From contig NZ_JASCRR010000002.1 of NCBI RefSeq assembly GCF_030010215.1, positions 1 through 64,000 of the forward strand: DNA of 64,000 bases, read 5' to 3'. Source of the DNA: Tianweitania sp. UT-5YL-CI-8 (GTDB lineage: Bacteria > Pseudomonadota > Alphaproteobacteria > Rhizobiales > Rhizobiaceae). A program made the translations under genes and the position numbers. Positions 34,450-44,647 of this stretch are shown here, in pieces (position 1 is the first letter of the stretch; each line of letters starts with the position of its first letter). Under the pieces are notes generated by a model. That model ran no database searches. It had not been told where the DNA came from and saw only the letters and a list, made by a program, of their open reading frames with translations.

Positions 34450-35076
34450 ATGAGCGGCTCGGATTTGCAGAATCTCGGCAGGTATCAGCGCCTGCGGCGG
34501 CTGGTTCTTGCCGTGTTGATCGTCGTTCTTTTCGGCCTGCTGCTGCTCGGGCAATCCACTTCCCCTCCGGAAACGCCAGTCCATGAGGCTGTCGAGATGA
34601 TCGGAATCCTGCTGATCTTTCTCGGTATCGTCGGCCGGCTGTGGTGCACGCTCTATATCGGCGGGCGTAAAGCCGGCGAGGTGGTCACCGGCGGTCCCTA
34701 CTCCATGTGCCGCAATCCGCTTTACCTCTTCTCCTCCATGGCCGCCGCCGGCGTCGGGGCGCAAATGGGCAGCATCATAGCCATGCTCGGCTTCGGAGCG
34801 TTCTGCGCTGTAGCCTTCCACATCGTCATCAAGCGCGAGGAAAAGTTCCTCGCCGGCGAGTTCGGCGAGGCTTATCGCGCCTACTGCGCTCGTGTGCCGC
34901 GTTTCTTTCCAAATCCATCCCTTTACGAGGAAGGCAATACCGGCCGCTTCGAACCGCGCAGGCTGCTGCAGACGCTTGGCGATGGCTTGGTTTTCCTCAT
35001 TGCCATGCCTGTTTTCGAACTCATCGACAGCGCTCAAATATCGGGTGTGCTTCCGGTTTTGTTCAGAATCCCCTGA
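34450..35076 (+). CDS. Isoprenylcysteine-methyltransferase-like membrane protein
   Basis: 208 residues. It has about four transmembrane segments and the PEMT/ICMT signature G-P-Y-S-M-C-R-N-P-L-Y-L near residue 85 and E-E-K-F-L-A-G-E-F-G-E-A-Y near residue 140. Family members methylate lipids or prenyl groups using S-adenosylmethionine at the inner membrane. The bacterial substrate here is unknown. It stands between infC and rpmI. Confidence 0.85.
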   Translation: MSGSDLQNLGRYQRLRRLVLAVLIVVLFGLLLLGQSTSPPETPVHEAVEMIGILLIFLGIVGRLWCTLYIGGRKAGEVVTGGPYSMCRNPLYLFSSMAAAGVGAQMGSIIAMLGFGAFCAVAFHIVIKREEKFLAGEFGEAYRAYCARVPRFFPNPSLYEEGNTGRFEPRRLLQTLGDGLVFLIAMPVFELIDSAQISGVLPVLFRIP

Positions 35077-35264
35077 AACCCTTCCAACGGTGCTTAGCAG
35101 GTGTTGCGTACGGGGCTGCTTTCGAGTATGTAGCCGCGTCCCAGAACCGCCCGGCAGGGCATGCCGTGGCGGTTTCCTATGCTTTCCAGACTATGGTCGG
35201 TCCGGAAACGACAACAAAAAGGGCTTTCGCTTCGGCGAACGGCCCATAAGAACGGAGTAGCAAA

Positions 35265-35468
35265 ATGCCCAAGATGAAGACCAAATCGGCCGCCAAAAAG
35301 CGGTTCAAGATCACCGCGACCGGCAAGGTTCTGTCGGCAGCGGCAGGCAAGCGCCACGGCATGATCAAGCGTTCCAACAAGTTCATTCGCGATGCTCGCG
35401 GCACGATGGTTCTGGCTGAACCCGATGCCAAGAAGGTCATCAAGAATTTTCTGCCGAACGGCCTCTGA
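35265..35468 (+). CDS. rpmI: 50S ribosomal protein L35
   Basis: 67 residues starting [14 protein letters not shown], with [15 protein letters not shown]. It is a basic 50S component. It is followed 36 bp later by rplT. Confidence 0.97.
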   Translation: MPKMKTKSAAKKRFKITATGKVLSAAAGKRHGMIKRSNKFIRDARGTMVLAEPDAKKVIKNFLPNGL

Positions 35469-35504
35469 GCCTCGGCCCTGGAACACAATTAAGGAGATCA
35501 TGAC

Positions 35505-35906
35505 ATGGCACGCGTAAAGAGAGGCGTTACCTCACACGCCAAGCACAAGAAGGTTCTGGAGCAGGCCAAAGGCTTTTATGGCCGCCGCAAGAACACCATC
35601 CGCATCGCCAAGCAGGCGGTCGAGAAGTCCAAGCAGTACGCCTACCGCGACCGCAAGAACCGCAAGCGCAATTTCCGCGCTTTGTGGGTCCAGCGCATCA
35701 ATGCAGCCGTCCGCGAGCACGGCCTGACCTATGGCCGCTTCATCGATGGCCTGAACAAGTCCAACATCGAGATCGATCGCAATATCCTTTCCGACATGGC
35801 TATTCACGAGCCGCAGGCATTTGCCACGCTGGTGGCCAAGGCCAAGGTCGCCCTTGAATATCTCAAGGACGGCATGCCGAACGAGTTTGAAGGCGCTGTG
35901 GCTTAA
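35505..35906 (+). CDS. rplT: 50S ribosomal protein L20
   Basis: 133 residues, slightly longer than the usual 118-120, with the C-terminal extension seen in rhizobia ([10 protein letters not shown]). It starts [17 protein letters not shown]20 binds 23S rRNA early in 50S assembly and often represses its own operon. AAGGAG lies 8 bases before the ATG. Confidence 0.97.
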   Translation: MARVKRGVTSHAKHKKVLEQAKGFYGRRKNTIRIAKQAVEKSKQYAYRDRKNRKRNFRALWVQRINAAVREHGLTYGRFIDGLNKSNIEIDRNILSDMAIHEPQAFATLVAKAKVALEYLKDGMPNEFEGAVA

Positions 35907-35947
35907 AGACCAGCGCTTCCCAAGCATTCGTTTTTCTGATTTGGGAG

Positions 35948-35978
35948 AGCCGCGCTGGCGAAGCTAGCGCGGCTTTTT
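35948..35978 (+). terminator. Rho-independent terminator after rplT
   Basis: Stem AGCCGCGCT/AGCGCGGCT with a 9-nt loop followed by TTTT, between rplT and pheS. It may be a full terminator or a pheST attenuator. Confidence 0.85.
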
Positions 35979-36015
35979 CTTTGGGTACCGACCGCATGAC
36001 GGATAGAGAAAAACA

Positions 36016-37098
36016 ATGGATTTGAACTCTCTGGAAACCTCGATCCTCGCCGACATCGCCTCGGCTCATGATGAGCCGGCAATCGAAGCCGTGCGCGTCG
36101 CGGCTCTCGGCAAGAAAGGGTCCGTCTCTGAAATGCTGAAGACGCTGGGCTCGATGAGCCCAGCGGACCGTCAGGTGAAGGGTCCGGCCATCAATGGGCT
36201 GAAGAACCGGGTCACCGAAGCACTTGCCGCTCGCAAGGCGACGCTCAAGGACGCCGCCGTCACCGCCCGCCTCGTCGCCGAAAAGCTCGACGTTACGCTG
36301 CCGGTGCGCCAGTCGCCGGCCGAGCGTGGTCGCATTCATCCGATAAGCCAAGTCATCGACGAGATCACGGCGATCTTCGGCGACCTCGGCTTCGCCATCG
36401 CTGAAGGTCCGGACATCGAGACCGACCACTACAATTTCACCGCGCTAAACTTCCCCGAAGGCCATCCGGCGCGCGAGATGCACGACACCTTCTTCTTCCA
36501 GCCGGACGCCGCCAACGACCGGAAGCTTTTGCGCACGCACACTTCGCCCGTGCAGGTGCGCACCATGGAAAAGCAGAAGCCGCCGATCCGCATCGTCATC
36601 CCCGGCAAGACCTACCGGCAGGATTCAGACGCCACCCACTCGCCGATGTTCCATCAGGTCGAGGGTCTGGTGATCGACAAGTCAGCCAATATCGCCAACA
36701 TGAAGTGGGTGCTGGAGGAATTCTGCAAGGCGTTCTTCGAGGTGCCCTCGGTCAAGATGCGCTTCCGCCCGTCCTTCTTTCCCTTCACCGAGCCGTCTCT
36801 GGAGGTCGACATCCAATGCGACCGTTCGCGCCCTGGCGAAGTGCGTTTCGGCGAGGGCAGCGACTGGATGGAGATTCTCGGCTGCGGCATGGTCCATCCC
36901 AACGTGCTGCGCGCTGGCGGTCTCGATCCGGACGAGTATCAGGGCTTTGCCTGGGGCATGGGGATCGATCGCATCGCAATGCTGAAATATGGCATGCCCG
37001 ACCTGCGCGCGTTCTTCGACGCCGATGTGCGCTGGCTGCAGCATTACGGCTTCCGCCCGCTCGACATGCCGACGTTGTTCGGCGGGTTGAGTGCGTGA
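36016..37098 (+). CDS. pheS: Phenylalanyl-tRNA synthetase alpha subunit
   Basis: 360 residues. An N-terminal coiled coil (about 1-95) is followed by the class II catalytic core with [16 protein letters not shown] (motif 2 region), [12 protein letters not shown] and G-M-G-I-D-R-I (motif 3). It charges tRNA-Phe with phenylalanine as an alpha2beta2 enzyme with PheT. The tRNA-Phe gene is in this window. Next gene pheT, 38 bp away. Confidence 0.97.
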   Translation: MDLNSLETSILADIASAHDEPAIEAVRVAALGKKGSVSEMLKTLGSMSPADRQVKGPAINGLKNRVTEALAARKATLKDAAVTARLVAEKLDVTLPVRQSPAERGRIHPISQVIDEITAIFGDLGFAIAEGPDIETDHYNFTALNFPEGHPAREMHDTFFFQPDAANDRKLLRTHTSPVQVRTMEKQKPPIRIVIPGKTYRQDSDATHSPMFHQVEGLVIDKSANIANMKWVLEEFCKAFFEVPSVKMRFRPSFFPFTEPSLEVDIQCDRSRPGEVRFGEGSDWMEILGCGMVHPNVLRAGGLDPDEYQGFAWGMGIDRIAMLKYGMPDLRAFFDADVRWLQHYGFRPLDMPTLFGGLSA

Positions 37099-37136
37099 TC
37101 CGTATCCAGGAAGAAACTAAGTGAAAGTTTGAGACG

Positions 37137-39542
37137 ATGAAATTCACCCTCTCCTGGCTGAAAGACCATCTCGAAACCGATGCAACGCTCGACCAAATCG
37201 TCGAGCGGCTGACCTCGATTGGCCTCGAGGTTGAAACCGTCGACGACAAGGCGGCGCTCAAGCCCTTCGTCATCGCCAAGGTGCTGACGGCTGCCCGCCA
37301 TCCGGATGCCGACAAGCTGCAAGTGCTTTCGGTCGACACGGGCACCGGCGCCCCGATCCAGGTCGTCTGCGGTGCGCCCAATGCGCGCGCGGGCCTCATC
37401 GGCGCCTTCGCCGCCCCAGGCACCTATGTGCCCGGCATCGACGTGACGCTGGGCATCGGCAAGATTCGAGGGGTCGAAAGCCACGGCATGATGTGCTCCG
37501 AACGCGAGTTGGAGCTGTCGGACGAGCACAACGGCATCATCGAACTGCCCGACGACGCGCCCATCGGCGCCTCCTTCGCCAGTTACGCCAAGCTCGACGA
37601 CCCGCTTATCGAGATCAACCTGACGCCGAACCGGCCCGACGCCACCAGCGTCTACGGTATCGCGCGCGACCTCGCGGCCTCCGGCATGGGCACGCTGAAA
37701 ACCCCACCTGTGACCCCGATCGCCGGCAAGGGACCCTGCCCTGTCAAAGTAAGCATCGAAGCACCAGAGCTCTGCCCCGGTTTCGCGCTGCGGCTGGTGC
37801 GCGGCCTCAAGAATGGTCCCTCGCCGAAATGGATGCAGCAGCGGCTTCTCGCCATCGGCCTGCGGCCGATCAACGCCTTGGTCGACGTCACCAACTATTT
37901 GACCTTCGACCGTGGCCGTCCGCTACACGTCTTCGACCTCAAGAAGGTCGCGGGCAACCTCGTCGTTCGCCGCGCCAAGGACGGCGAGAAGGTGCTTGCA
38001 CTCGACACGCGCGAGTACACGCTAACGCCGGAGATGTGTGTGATTTCGGATGACAATGGCGTGGAATCCATTGCCGGAGTGATGGGCGGCGAGCATTCGG
38101 GCAGCGACGAGACCACCACCGACGTGCTGATCGAATCCGCACTCTGGGCGCCGCTGAACATAGCGCGCACCGGACGTACGCTTGGCATCATCACCGATGC
38201 GCGCTATCGCTTCGAGCGCGGCGTCGATCCGGACTTCATGGTTCCCGGCCTCGATCTCGCCACGCAGCTCGTGCTCGACCTGTGCGGCGGCGAAGCCTCA
38301 GAGGCGGAGATCGTCGGCTATGAAGCCCACACGCCTAAAACCCTTGCCTTCCCGTTGTCGGAGATCAAGCGCCTGACCGGCATCGAGATCGACCGCGCCG
38401 AGAGCCTGTCGATCCTCAGCAATCTCGGCTTTGCGCCGAAGGGCGACGGCGAAACGGTCAAGGTTTCGGTGCCGTCCTGGCGGCCGGACGTTGATGGCAA
38501 GGCCGATCTGGTCGAAGAGGTCATGCGCATGCATGGCGTCGACAACATCGTGCCCAAGCCGCTCTCCGGGCACGACGCCGTCAACGGCCGCATCCTGACC
38601 ACGTTGCAGATCCGCACCCGCGCCGCGCGCCGGGCGCTTGCCGTGCGCGGCATGATGGAGGCCGTCACCTGGTCGTTCATCCCCGCTAAGCATGCCGAAC
38701 TGTTCGGCGGCGGCCAGCCGGCGTTGAAGCTCGCCAACCCTATCGCCGCGGATATGTCAGATATGCGACCCTCGCTGCTGCCGGGCCTTCTGGCGGCTGC
38801 ACAGCGAAATGCCGACCGCGGGTTTGGCGATGTCGCCCTGTTCGAGGTCTCCGGCACTTATGAGGGCGACACGCCCGACGCCCAGCGCCGCGTTGCCGCC
38901 GGTATCCGTCGCGGCACGGCCAAGCTGGAGGGCTCCGGCCGGCAGTGGAACGGCAATGCCGGCCCAGTCGGCGTGTTCGACGCCAAGGCCGATGCGCTCG
39001 CAGCACTGGAAGCCTGCGGCGCGCCGGTGGACCGCCTGCAGATCGAGGCCGGCGGCCCATCCTGGTATCATCCCGGCCGTTCGGGCACCATCAAGCTCGG
39101 CCCCAAGGTCGTGCTCGGCACCTTCGGCGAATTCCATCCGTCCACGCTGGAAGCGCTCGACGTGTCGGGGGCGCTGTGCGGCTTCGAAATCTTCGTCGAT
39201 GCCGTGCCGGAAGCGAAGGCCAAGCCGACCCGTACAAAGCCGAAACTCGAACTATCGCCGTTCCAGGCGGTCAAGCGCGACTTCGCCTTCGTCGTCGATC
39301 GCGACGTCGAGGCCGGAACGCTGGTCAAGGCTGCATCATCAGCCGACAAGAAGCTGATCACCGGCGTCTCGGTGTTCGACGTGTTTTCGGGCGCGTCGCT
39401 TGGCGAAGGCAAGAAGTCGATTGCCATTGAGGTCTCGATCCAGCCGATCGACAAGACCCTGACCGATCAGGATTTCGAGGCGCTCGCCGGCCGCATCGTC
39501 GACAACGTCAAGAAGCAGACCGGCGGTATGCTGCGCGGCTGA
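37137..39542 (+). CDS. pheT: Phenylalanyl-tRNA synthetase beta subunit
   Basis: 801 residues, full length. Domains in order: tRNA-binding EMAP-like region at about 40-150 ([13 protein letters not shown]), B3/B4 editing domain (about 210-390), B5 domain, catalytic-like core and a C-terminal ferredoxin-fold anticodon-binding domain (about 700-801, [11 protein letters not shown]). It forms the editing and tRNA-binding half of PheRS. It is co-transcribed with pheS. Confidence 0.97.
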   Translation: MKFTLSWLKDHLETDATLDQIVERLTSIGLEVETVDDKAALKPFVIAKVLTAARHPDADKLQVLSVDTGTGAPIQVVCGAPNARAGLIGAFAAPGTYVPGIDVTLGIGKIRGVESHGMMCSERELELSDEHNGIIELPDDAPIGASFASYAKLDDPLIEINLTPNRPDATSVYGIARDLAASGMGTLKTPPVTPIAGKGPCPVKVSIEAPELCPGFALRLVRGLKNGPSPKWMQQRLLAIGLRPINALVDVTNYLTFDRGRPLHVFDLKKVAGNLVVRRAKDGEKVLALDTREYTLTPEMCVISDDNGVESIAGVMGGEHSGSDETTTDVLIESALWAPLNIARTGRTLGIITDARYRFERGVDPDFMVPGLDLATQLVLDLCGGEASEAEIVGYEAHTPKTLAFPLSEIKRLTGIEIDRAESLSILSNLGFAPKGDGETVKVSVPSWRPDVDGKADLVEEVMRMHGVDNIVPKPLSGHDAVNGRILTTLQIRTRAARRALAVRGMMEAVTWSFIPAKHAELFGGGQPALKLANPIAADMSDMRPSLLPGLLAAAQRNADRGFGDVALFEVSGTYEGDTPDAQRRVAAGIRRGTAKLEGSGRQWNGNAGPVGVFDAKADALAALEACGAPVDRLQIEAGGPSWYHPGRSGTIKLGPKVVLGTFGEFHPSTLEALDVSGALCGFEIFVDAVPEAKAKPTRTKPKLELSPFQAVKRDFAFVVDRDVEAGTLVKAASSADKKLITGVSVFDVFSGASLGEGKKSIAIEVSIQPIDKTLTDQDFEALAGRIVDNVKKQTGGMLRG

Positions 39543-39611
39543 GGCCTGTGCGGCGCTGAAAAAGGGGTCAGGAGGCGATGCTTCCGGCCTCTTTTCTGAA
39601 CAGAACGTCTA

Positions 39612-40061
39612 TCACGCAGCCAAGCTCGGCTTGGCCAAAGACGCTCTCGTCTTGCCGATCATAAGGGCTGCGCGGGCAGCTTCGCGGCCCTTTTCAACGA
39701 AATGGGCGCGGTAGATCGCCTTATGGTGGTCCGTCTCCTGATAGTGATGCGGCGTCAGCGACACCGACAGGACAGGGACGCCGCTGTCGAGCCCGGCGCG
39801 CATCAGCCCGTCCACGACGGCCTGGGCAACGAACTCATGGCGATAGATACCGCCATCGACAACAAAAGCGGCGGCGGCCACAGCTGCGTAGCGACCGGTG
39901 GTGGCGAGGTCGCGGGCCAAAAGCGGCATCTCGAATGCGCCGGGCACATCGAAGACATCGATCTGGGCTGAGGGAATGAGTTCCTGGAAACCTTCAAGCG
40001 CACGGTCGACGATATCGGCGTGCCAGTTGGCTTTGATAAAGGCGTAACGGGTGGGTGCCAT
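39612..40061 (-). CDS. ribH2: 6,7-dimethyl-8-ribityllumazine synthase, RibH2 type
   Basis: 149 residues from the ATG at 40061, with AAGGAG nearby. It condenses the ribityl pyrimidine with dihydroxybutanone phosphate, the penultimate step to riboflavin. The I-K-A-N-W-H-A-D-I-V start, F-D-V-P-G-A-F-E-M-P and G-G-I-Y-R-H-E-F-V-A-Q-A-V-V match the decameric RibH2 type known from Brucella and Mesorhizobium rather than icosahedral RibH1. It stands alone, under the FMN riboswitch upstream. Confidence 0.93.
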   Translation of the reverse strand: MAPTRYAFIKANWHADIVDRALEGFQELIPSAQIDVFDVPGAFEMPLLARDLATTGRYAAVAAAAFVVDGGIYRHEFVAQAVVDGLMRAGLDSGVPVLSVSLTPHHYQETDHHKAIYRAHFVEKGREAARAALMIGKTRASLAKPSLAA

Positions 40062-40133
40062 GATGATCTCCTTCGGTTGTGACACGTCACCCAAGGCGAT
40101 CACGCGCAGTCTCGGATCGCTCTGAAACCGCCC

Positions 40134-40269
40134 GTTCTCTTTCTTCCGGACTGTAACCGTCGGCTCAGGCATCGCACCTGATCTGCTGACCCTTCCTGAG
40201 GAAGGCGCTCGCGGGCTCGCAGCTTGCGCCACATACCGCCGGTGGGGAGTTTCGCCCCGCCCTGAGAAC
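40134..40269 (-). promoter_or_regulatory. FMN riboswitch (RFN element)
   Basis: Read on the minus strand it begins GTTCTCAGGGCGGGG, then GAAACTCCCCACCGGCGGT, and later AGCCCGCGAGCGCC, GATCAGGTG, CGGTTACAGTCCGGA and closes with GAGAAC pairing to the 5' GTTCTC. These are the conserved RFN blocks. FMN binding should switch off ribH2 located 73 bp downstream. Confidence 0.95.
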
Positions 40270-40422
40270 AGCTTTTTTTACGTCATGGATGCCGGGGAGA
40301 CAACGGGCCTTATGAAGCGCCTTCCCATTTTGCTGTACAACAGCGAAATTCACATCCGCGCAAAGCGGTGAAGGTGGGAATGCTTGGGTAAACGCAGGAG
40401 TGGAAGACCCAGTCTACAGCAA

Positions 40423-40965
40423 CTAACCCCGCGCCGACCGCTCGAAGAGGATCACCGGTTCGGTGTGATAAAGGCTTTCGCCATAACGGCGATAACCGCA
40501 TTTGTCTGCTACGCGCAGCGAGGCCGCGTTGTCGGGGTTGATGATGCAGACGGTACGACACCCGAGATTGGCGTCGCTCCAGGCATGGAAGGCGAGAACG
40601 ACCTCCGAGGCCAGTCCCTTGCCCTGCGCTTCGGTGCACAGCGACCAGCCGGCTTCTGGGTAACCTTCAATGGACGGCGTCAGGTCGCGTTTCATGTCCT
40701 GGAAGCCTGCATCACCGATGAAACGGCCCGTCGCGCGGTCCTCGACCGCCCAGTAGCCAAAGCCGAGATAGGACCACAAAGACGGATGACGCAGGAATCG
40801 TTGCCAGCTTTCCTCGCGCGTACGCGGCTTGCCGCCGAACATCCGCACCACCGCAGGCTCGGTCCACATTGCGGCATAGTCGTCGAAATCCTCGAGCCGA
40901 TGCGGGCGCAGGATGGCACGCGGGGTTTCGATGACGGGAGCTTTGGAGAATTTCATGGGCGGCAT
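40423..40965 (-). CDS. GNAT family N-acetyltransferase (RimJ/RimL-like)
   Basis: 180 residues from the ATG at 40965, preceded by AGGTTCC; an ATG at 40956 is the alternative. The start I-E-T-P-R-A-I-L-R-P-H and the acetyl-CoA loop A-Q-G-K-G-L-A-S-E-V-V-L-A-F, then N-P-D-N-A-A-S-L-R-V-A-D-K-C-G-Y, are typical of RimJ/L-type GNATs, which acetylate protein N-termini or small amines. The substrate is unknown. It overlaps no neighbour; nth starts 17 bp upstream. Confidence 0.9.
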   Translation of the reverse strand: MPPMKFSKAPVIETPRAILRPHRLEDFDDYAAMWTEPAVVRMFGGKPRTREESWQRFLRHPSLWSYLGFGYWAVEDRATGRFIGDAGFQDMKRDLTPSIEGYPEAGWSLCTEAQGKGLASEVVLAFHAWSDANLGCRTVCIINPDNAASLRVADKCGYRRYGESLYHTEPVILFERSARG

Positions 40966-40981
40966 CTGGAACCTTGAGTAG

Positions 40982-41764
40982 CTATTGAGCGGCATCCAAA
41001 GCGGCCGTTTGAAGCGGCGCTATCGGCACCAAAGGTGCGGGAAAATCGCTGGTCTTCTCGGCGGATTTGCAGATGTCGGCAATGACGCAGAGCGGACAAT
41101 CTGGCTTGCGCGCCTTGCAGACATAGCGTCCATGCAGGATTAGCCAGTGATGCGCATGCAGCATGTATTCGTCGGGGATGACACGGACGAGTTCCTGCTC
41201 AACCTGCTCCGGCGTTTTGCCGGGTGCGAGCCCGATGCGGTTGCCAATGCGGAAGATATGGGTGTCGACCGCCATGGTGTGGTGGCCGAAGGCCATGTTC
41301 AGGACGACATTGGCGGTCTTGCGGCCGACGCCGGGCAATGCGGTCAGCGCAACGCGATCGTCTGGGACCTCCCCGTCATGGTCGCGGATCAGCGCTTCCG
41401 ACAAGGCAATGACGTTCTTGGCCTTGTTGCGCCATAGGCCGATGGTGCGGATGTATTCGCCGACCTGCGCCTCTCCTAGGTCCCGCATCTTTTCCGGCGT
41501 GTCGGCTACCTTAAACAGGGCGCGCGTCGCCTTGTTCACGCCGGCATCGGTGGCTTGAGCCGACAGGACGACCGCCACCAGAAGCGTAAAAGCGTTGACG
41601 TGTTCGAGTTCGCCCTTGGGTTCAGGCCGTTGGACGGAAAAGCGGCGGAAGATTTCGTGGATCTCAGCTTGGCTATATATGGATTTGGGCTTGCGGCGGC
41701 GGACGACGGAATGCTTGCCTTCCGTAACGGGCTTGTGTGAATCTAGGGCCTTGGGCTTTTTCAT
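40982..41764 (-). CDS. nth: Endonuclease III
   Basis: 260 residues from the ATG at 41764. It is a DNA glycosylase/AP lyase for oxidised pyrimidines. The helix-hairpin-helix L-P-G-V-G-R-K-T-A-N-V-V with catalytic Lys, the catalytic Asp in A-V-D-T-H-I-F-R, and the 4Fe-4S cluster C-x6-C-x2-C-x5-C (C-K-A-R-K-P-D-C-P-L-C...C) are all present. The N-terminus has about 30 extra basic residues. It diverges from the DUF2244 gene, with 22 bp between the two starts. Confidence 0.96.
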   Translation of the reverse strand: MKKPKALDSHKPVTEGKHSVVRRRKPKSIYSQAEIHEIFRRFSVQRPEPKGELEHVNAFTLLVAVVLSAQATDAGVNKATRALFKVADTPEKMRDLGEAQVGEYIRTIGLWRNKAKNVIALSEALIRDHDGEVPDDRVALTALPGVGRKTANVVLNMAFGHHTMAVDTHIFRIGNRIGLAPGKTPEQVEQELVRVIPDEYMLHAHHWLILHGRYVCKARKPDCPLCVIADICKSAEKTSDFPAPLVPIAPLQTAALDAAQ

Positions 41765-41786
41765 CGTCTCTCTATAATCGAGCGTC

Positions 41787-42272
41787 ATGAGCGAGACAAA
41801 CGCAGCCGACGAACCATTTTTCAGTGCGCTTCTGATTCCCCACAGATCGCTGGGGAAAACCGGCTTTGCCATTCTTATGGGTGCGCTGCTGTTCGGATGG
41901 CTGGTGACCGGCGTACTGTTCCTCAGCAACGGCGCGTGGCCGATCTTCGGCTTTTTCGGGCTTGACGTGCTGGCGCTCTACATCGCCTTTCGCGTCAATT
42001 ATCGCGCTGCCCGCGCCCGTGAAGAGGTCAGCGTTTCGCGTACAGCCCTCGACATCCGCAAGACCGCGCCATCCGGCAAATCGGAGGCCCACCGCTTCAA
42101 CCCGTTCTGGACGCGCTTCTCCATCGCCCGTAACGACGAGATCGGCATCACCGGCATGGCGGTCGAGGCGCAGGGACAGCATGTCTCGCTCGGCAGCTTC
42201 CTCAACCCGGACGACCGCGAAAGCTTTGCCAAGGCCTTCTCCCAGGCTCTTGCCACAGCAAAACGCGGCTGA
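41787..42272 (+). CDS. DUF2244 domain protein
   Basis: 161 residues. Two membrane helices near residues 30-75 (F-A-I-L-M-G-A-L-L-F-G-W-L-V-T-G-V and I-F-G-F-F-G-L-D-V-L-A-L-Y-I-A-F) are followed by a beta-rich cytosolic part. It matches alphaproteobacterial DUF2244 proteins of unknown role. It diverges from nth with 22 bp between the starts, so their promoters overlap the coding ends. It is followed by the Ada-like gene. Confidence 0.88.
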   Translation: MSETNAADEPFFSALLIPHRSLGKTGFAILMGALLFGWLVTGVLFLSNGAWPIFGFFGLDVLALYIAFRVNYRAARAREEVSVSRTALDIRKTAPSGKSEAHRFNPFWTRFSIARNDEIGITGMAVEAQGQHVSLGSFLNPDDRESFAKAFSQALATAKRG

Positions 42273-42345
42273 AGGCTCAGCCGTGCAGGAATCGGGTGGA
42301 GACAGCCGGCGAGAAGCCCGATATTGGCGTTCAAGGAGATCGGCC

Positions 42346-43242
42346 ATGAACGCTCAAGCCAAGATGAAGCCGGAAATAGAATTCCAGACCGATATCACGC
42401 CGGACTGCGCCGACTACGAGGCGGTGCGGCGCGTGATCGAAAAGATCAGCCTGGACTATCGCGACCAGCCGTCGCTGGAGGAACTCGCCCGCGATGTCGG
42501 CGAAACCCCGACGTCGCTGCAGAAGCTGTTCACGCGCTGGGCCGGCCTGTCGCCCAAAGGGTTCCTGCAGGCCGTCACGCTCGACCATGCGCGGCGTTTG
42601 CTCGACCAAGGCCTGCCCCTGCTGGAAACCGCCTATGAGGTGGGAATGTCCGGCCCTGGACGGCTGCATGACCTGTTCGTCACCCATGAAGCGATGTCGC
42701 CCGGCGACTACAAGACGCGCGGTGCTGGCCTGACGATCCGTTACGGCTTTCACATCTCGCCCTTCGGCGTGGCCTTGATCATGGTCACCGACCGTGGCCT
42801 GGCAGGCCTGTCCTTCAACGATACCGGCGGCGAACGCGAAGCTTTTGAAGACATGGCGGGGCGCTGGCCGAATGCCGCCTATGTCGAGGATATGTCGGCC
42901 ACCGCATCCTATGCGGCGCGCATCTTCGATCCGGGGCGCTGGCAGGAGACGCAGCCGCTGCGCGTGGTCATGATCGGCACCGACTTCCAGCTGCGCGTCT
43001 GGGAGGCGCTGCTGCGCATTCCGATGGGCACGGCAAGGACCTATTCCTCCATCGCCGCCGAGATCGGGGCGCCTGCCGCAAGCCGCGCAGTGGGTGCGGC
43101 GGTCGGCGCCAACCCGATCTCCTTCGTGGTGCCCTGCCACCGTGCGCTGGGCAAATCGGGAAAGTTGACAGGCTATCACTGGGGCCTGACGCGCAAGCGC
43201 GCCATATTGGGCTGGGAGGCTGGGCAAACTGCGCCGGCCTGA
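42346..43242 (+). CDS. Ada-like methylated-DNA-protein cysteine methyltransferase with AraC domain
   Basis: 298 residues, with AAGGAG before the ATG at 42346. An AraC-type helix-turn-helix domain occupies about 20-110 (S-L-E-E-L-A-R-D-V-G-E-T-P-T-S-L-Q-K-L-F). The C-terminal O6-methylguanine transferase has the acceptor cysteine in V-V-P-C-H-R-A-L-G. The Ada-type N-terminal zinc/phosphotriester domain is missing, so this is the two-domain form common in rhizobia. It repairs alkylated guanine and may regulate its own promoter. Confidence 0.93.
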   Translation: MNAQAKMKPEIEFQTDITPDCADYEAVRRVIEKISLDYRDQPSLEELARDVGETPTSLQKLFTRWAGLSPKGFLQAVTLDHARRLLDQGLPLLETAYEVGMSGPGRLHDLFVTHEAMSPGDYKTRGAGLTIRYGFHISPFGVALIMVTDRGLAGLSFNDTGGEREAFEDMAGRWPNAAYVEDMSATASYAARIFDPGRWQETQPLRVVMIGTDFQLRVWEALLRIPMGTARTYSSIAAEIGAPAASRAVGAAVGANPISFVVPCHRALGKSGKLTGYHWGLTRKRAILGWEAGQTAPA

Positions 43243-43325
43243 TTCCACAGAGCAATCGGTTGGCCTACTGGCAAGATGAGGCGCCAGGAGCTAGCGTGCG
43301 CGTCGCATAACAGGAGCGCCAGCCC

Positions 43326-44240
43326 GTGATCATCGTCATCGGTTCCATCAATCTCGACCTCACGGCCACCGTAGAGCGCCTGCCCGCGCCGGGAGAAACC
43401 GTGCCCGGCAGCGGCTTCAAGACTGCCCCGGGCGGCAAGGGCGCCAACCAGGCGCTGGCGGCGGCACGTGCGGGCGCTAAGGTGCGCATGATCGGAGCTG
43501 TCGGCAAGGACGCGTTTGCAGCGGAGGCGCTGGCATTGCTGAAAGACGCCAAGGTCGATCTGTCCGGCGTGGCGGAAAGCCACGCTTCCACCGGCACGGC
43601 GCTGATCATGGTCGAGGAAAAAGGCGAGAACGTCATTGCCGTGGTGCCAGGAGCCAACGGGTCGGTGCTGGCGGGCGACGTAGCCAAGGCCCTGCTTGCC
43701 AAGGGCGACATCGTGCTGCTGCAGCACGAAATCCCGCTGGCGACCGTGGAGGCGGCCTTGGAGGCTTCCAGACAGGCAAACGCTACCAGCGTACTGAACA
43801 TCGCCCCCTACCGCTCGGAGGCCGCTTCCTTTGCCGGCAATGCGGATATCATGGTCGCCAACGAGACCGAGTTCGATCTCTACGCGCAGCAGGCAGCGCT
43901 TTCGGGCGACGATCGCGCGGCGCGGATGAAGGATTTCTCGGCGCGCAACGGCAACACCGTGATCGTGACGCTGGGCGCGGACGGCGTGCTCGCCGCCTCC
44001 CCCGACGATTTCATCGAGCTTCCCGCCATGAAGATCGAGCCTGTGGATACGGTCGGCGCCGGCGACACGTTCTGCGGCTATCTCGCCGCAGGCTTGGCCT
44101 CTGGCCTGGCACTCAAGGATGCTATCCATCAAGCGTCTGTGGCCGGGTCCCTCGCCTGCCTCAAGCCGGGCGCCCAGCCTGCCATCCCGCGCAAGGACGA
44201 GGTGGTAGAAGCTTTAGCGGGTCGATCCGCAGCACGCTGA
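43326..44240 (+). CDS. rbsK: Ribokinase
   Basis: 304 residues from a GTG start. A PfkB-family kinase that phosphorylates ribose at O5. N-terminal G-S-I-N-L-D-L, first signature P-G-G-K-G-A-N-Q-A-L-A-A-A-R, and second signature D-T-V-G-A-G-D-T-F-C-G with catalytic Asp are present. Related sugar or nucleoside kinases cannot be excluded. A nucleoside hydrolase gene at 44920-45867 could supply ribose. Confidence 0.9.
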   Translation: MIIVIGSINLDLTATVERLPAPGETVPGSGFKTAPGGKGANQALAAARAGAKVRMIGAVGKDAFAAEALALLKDAKVDLSGVAESHASTGTALIMVEEKGENVIAVVPGANGSVLAGDVAKALLAKGDIVLLQHEIPLATVEAALEASRQANATSVLNIAPYRSEAASFAGNADIMVANETEFDLYAQQAALSGDDRAARMKDFSARNGNTVIVTLGADGVLAASPDDFIELPAMKIEPVDTVGAGDTFCGYLAAGLASGLALKDAIHQASVAGSLACLKPGAQPAIPRKDEVVEALAGRSAAR

Positions 44241-44250
44241 TCTCAATCAC

Positions 44251-44508
44251 TCAGCGTATATAGACCGGCTGGATGTAGGTTTTGTTCTTCGCAGGTCTCC
44301 GAACCTTGTTGGGGAATTGGGCTTTGGCGGCAGTCAGCGCCATCGTGTCGAGCTTATCGCTGCCAGCACTACCCACAACCCGCGCACCGGCTATCCGGCC
44401 ATTGCCGTCGGTCCTGATTGCGACATGAGCGGTGCTGCCACAGCCGGTCAATGCCAATCCCGCAGCCATGACCGCGGATGCGATGAAAAATCTCAAAGGT
44501 GCCCCCAC
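44251..44508 (-). CDS. Small lipoprotein with a TonB-C-like segment
   Basis: 85 residues from a GTG at 44508; a TTG at 44496 is possible. A signal peptide ends at the lipobox L-T-G-C near residue 23. The rest, I-R-T-D-G-N-G-R-I-A-G-A-R-V-V-G-S-A-G and L-D-T-M-A-L-T-A-A-K-A-Q-F, resembles the TonB C-terminal box. The C-terminal motif F-P-x-K-x-R-x-P-x-x-N-x-T-Y is shared with the next small lipoprotein. Function is unknown. Confidence 0.7.
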   Translation of the reverse strand: MGAPLRFFIASAVMAAGLALTGCGSTAHVAIRTDGNGRIAGARVVGSAGSDKLDTMALTAAKAQFPNKVRRPAKNKTYIQPVYIR

Positions 44509-44647
44509 CGAAGGAATCCGAGCGTTGGAATCAACGCCTACTGGACTATCCGGCGGAACCGTTCTTCACACAAGCCATCCCTTTCGCAGCCAGATATGGC
44601 TCCCGTAACAGCCAGTGGGATATGCCCGCTCCTGAGTCCGCAGGCCG

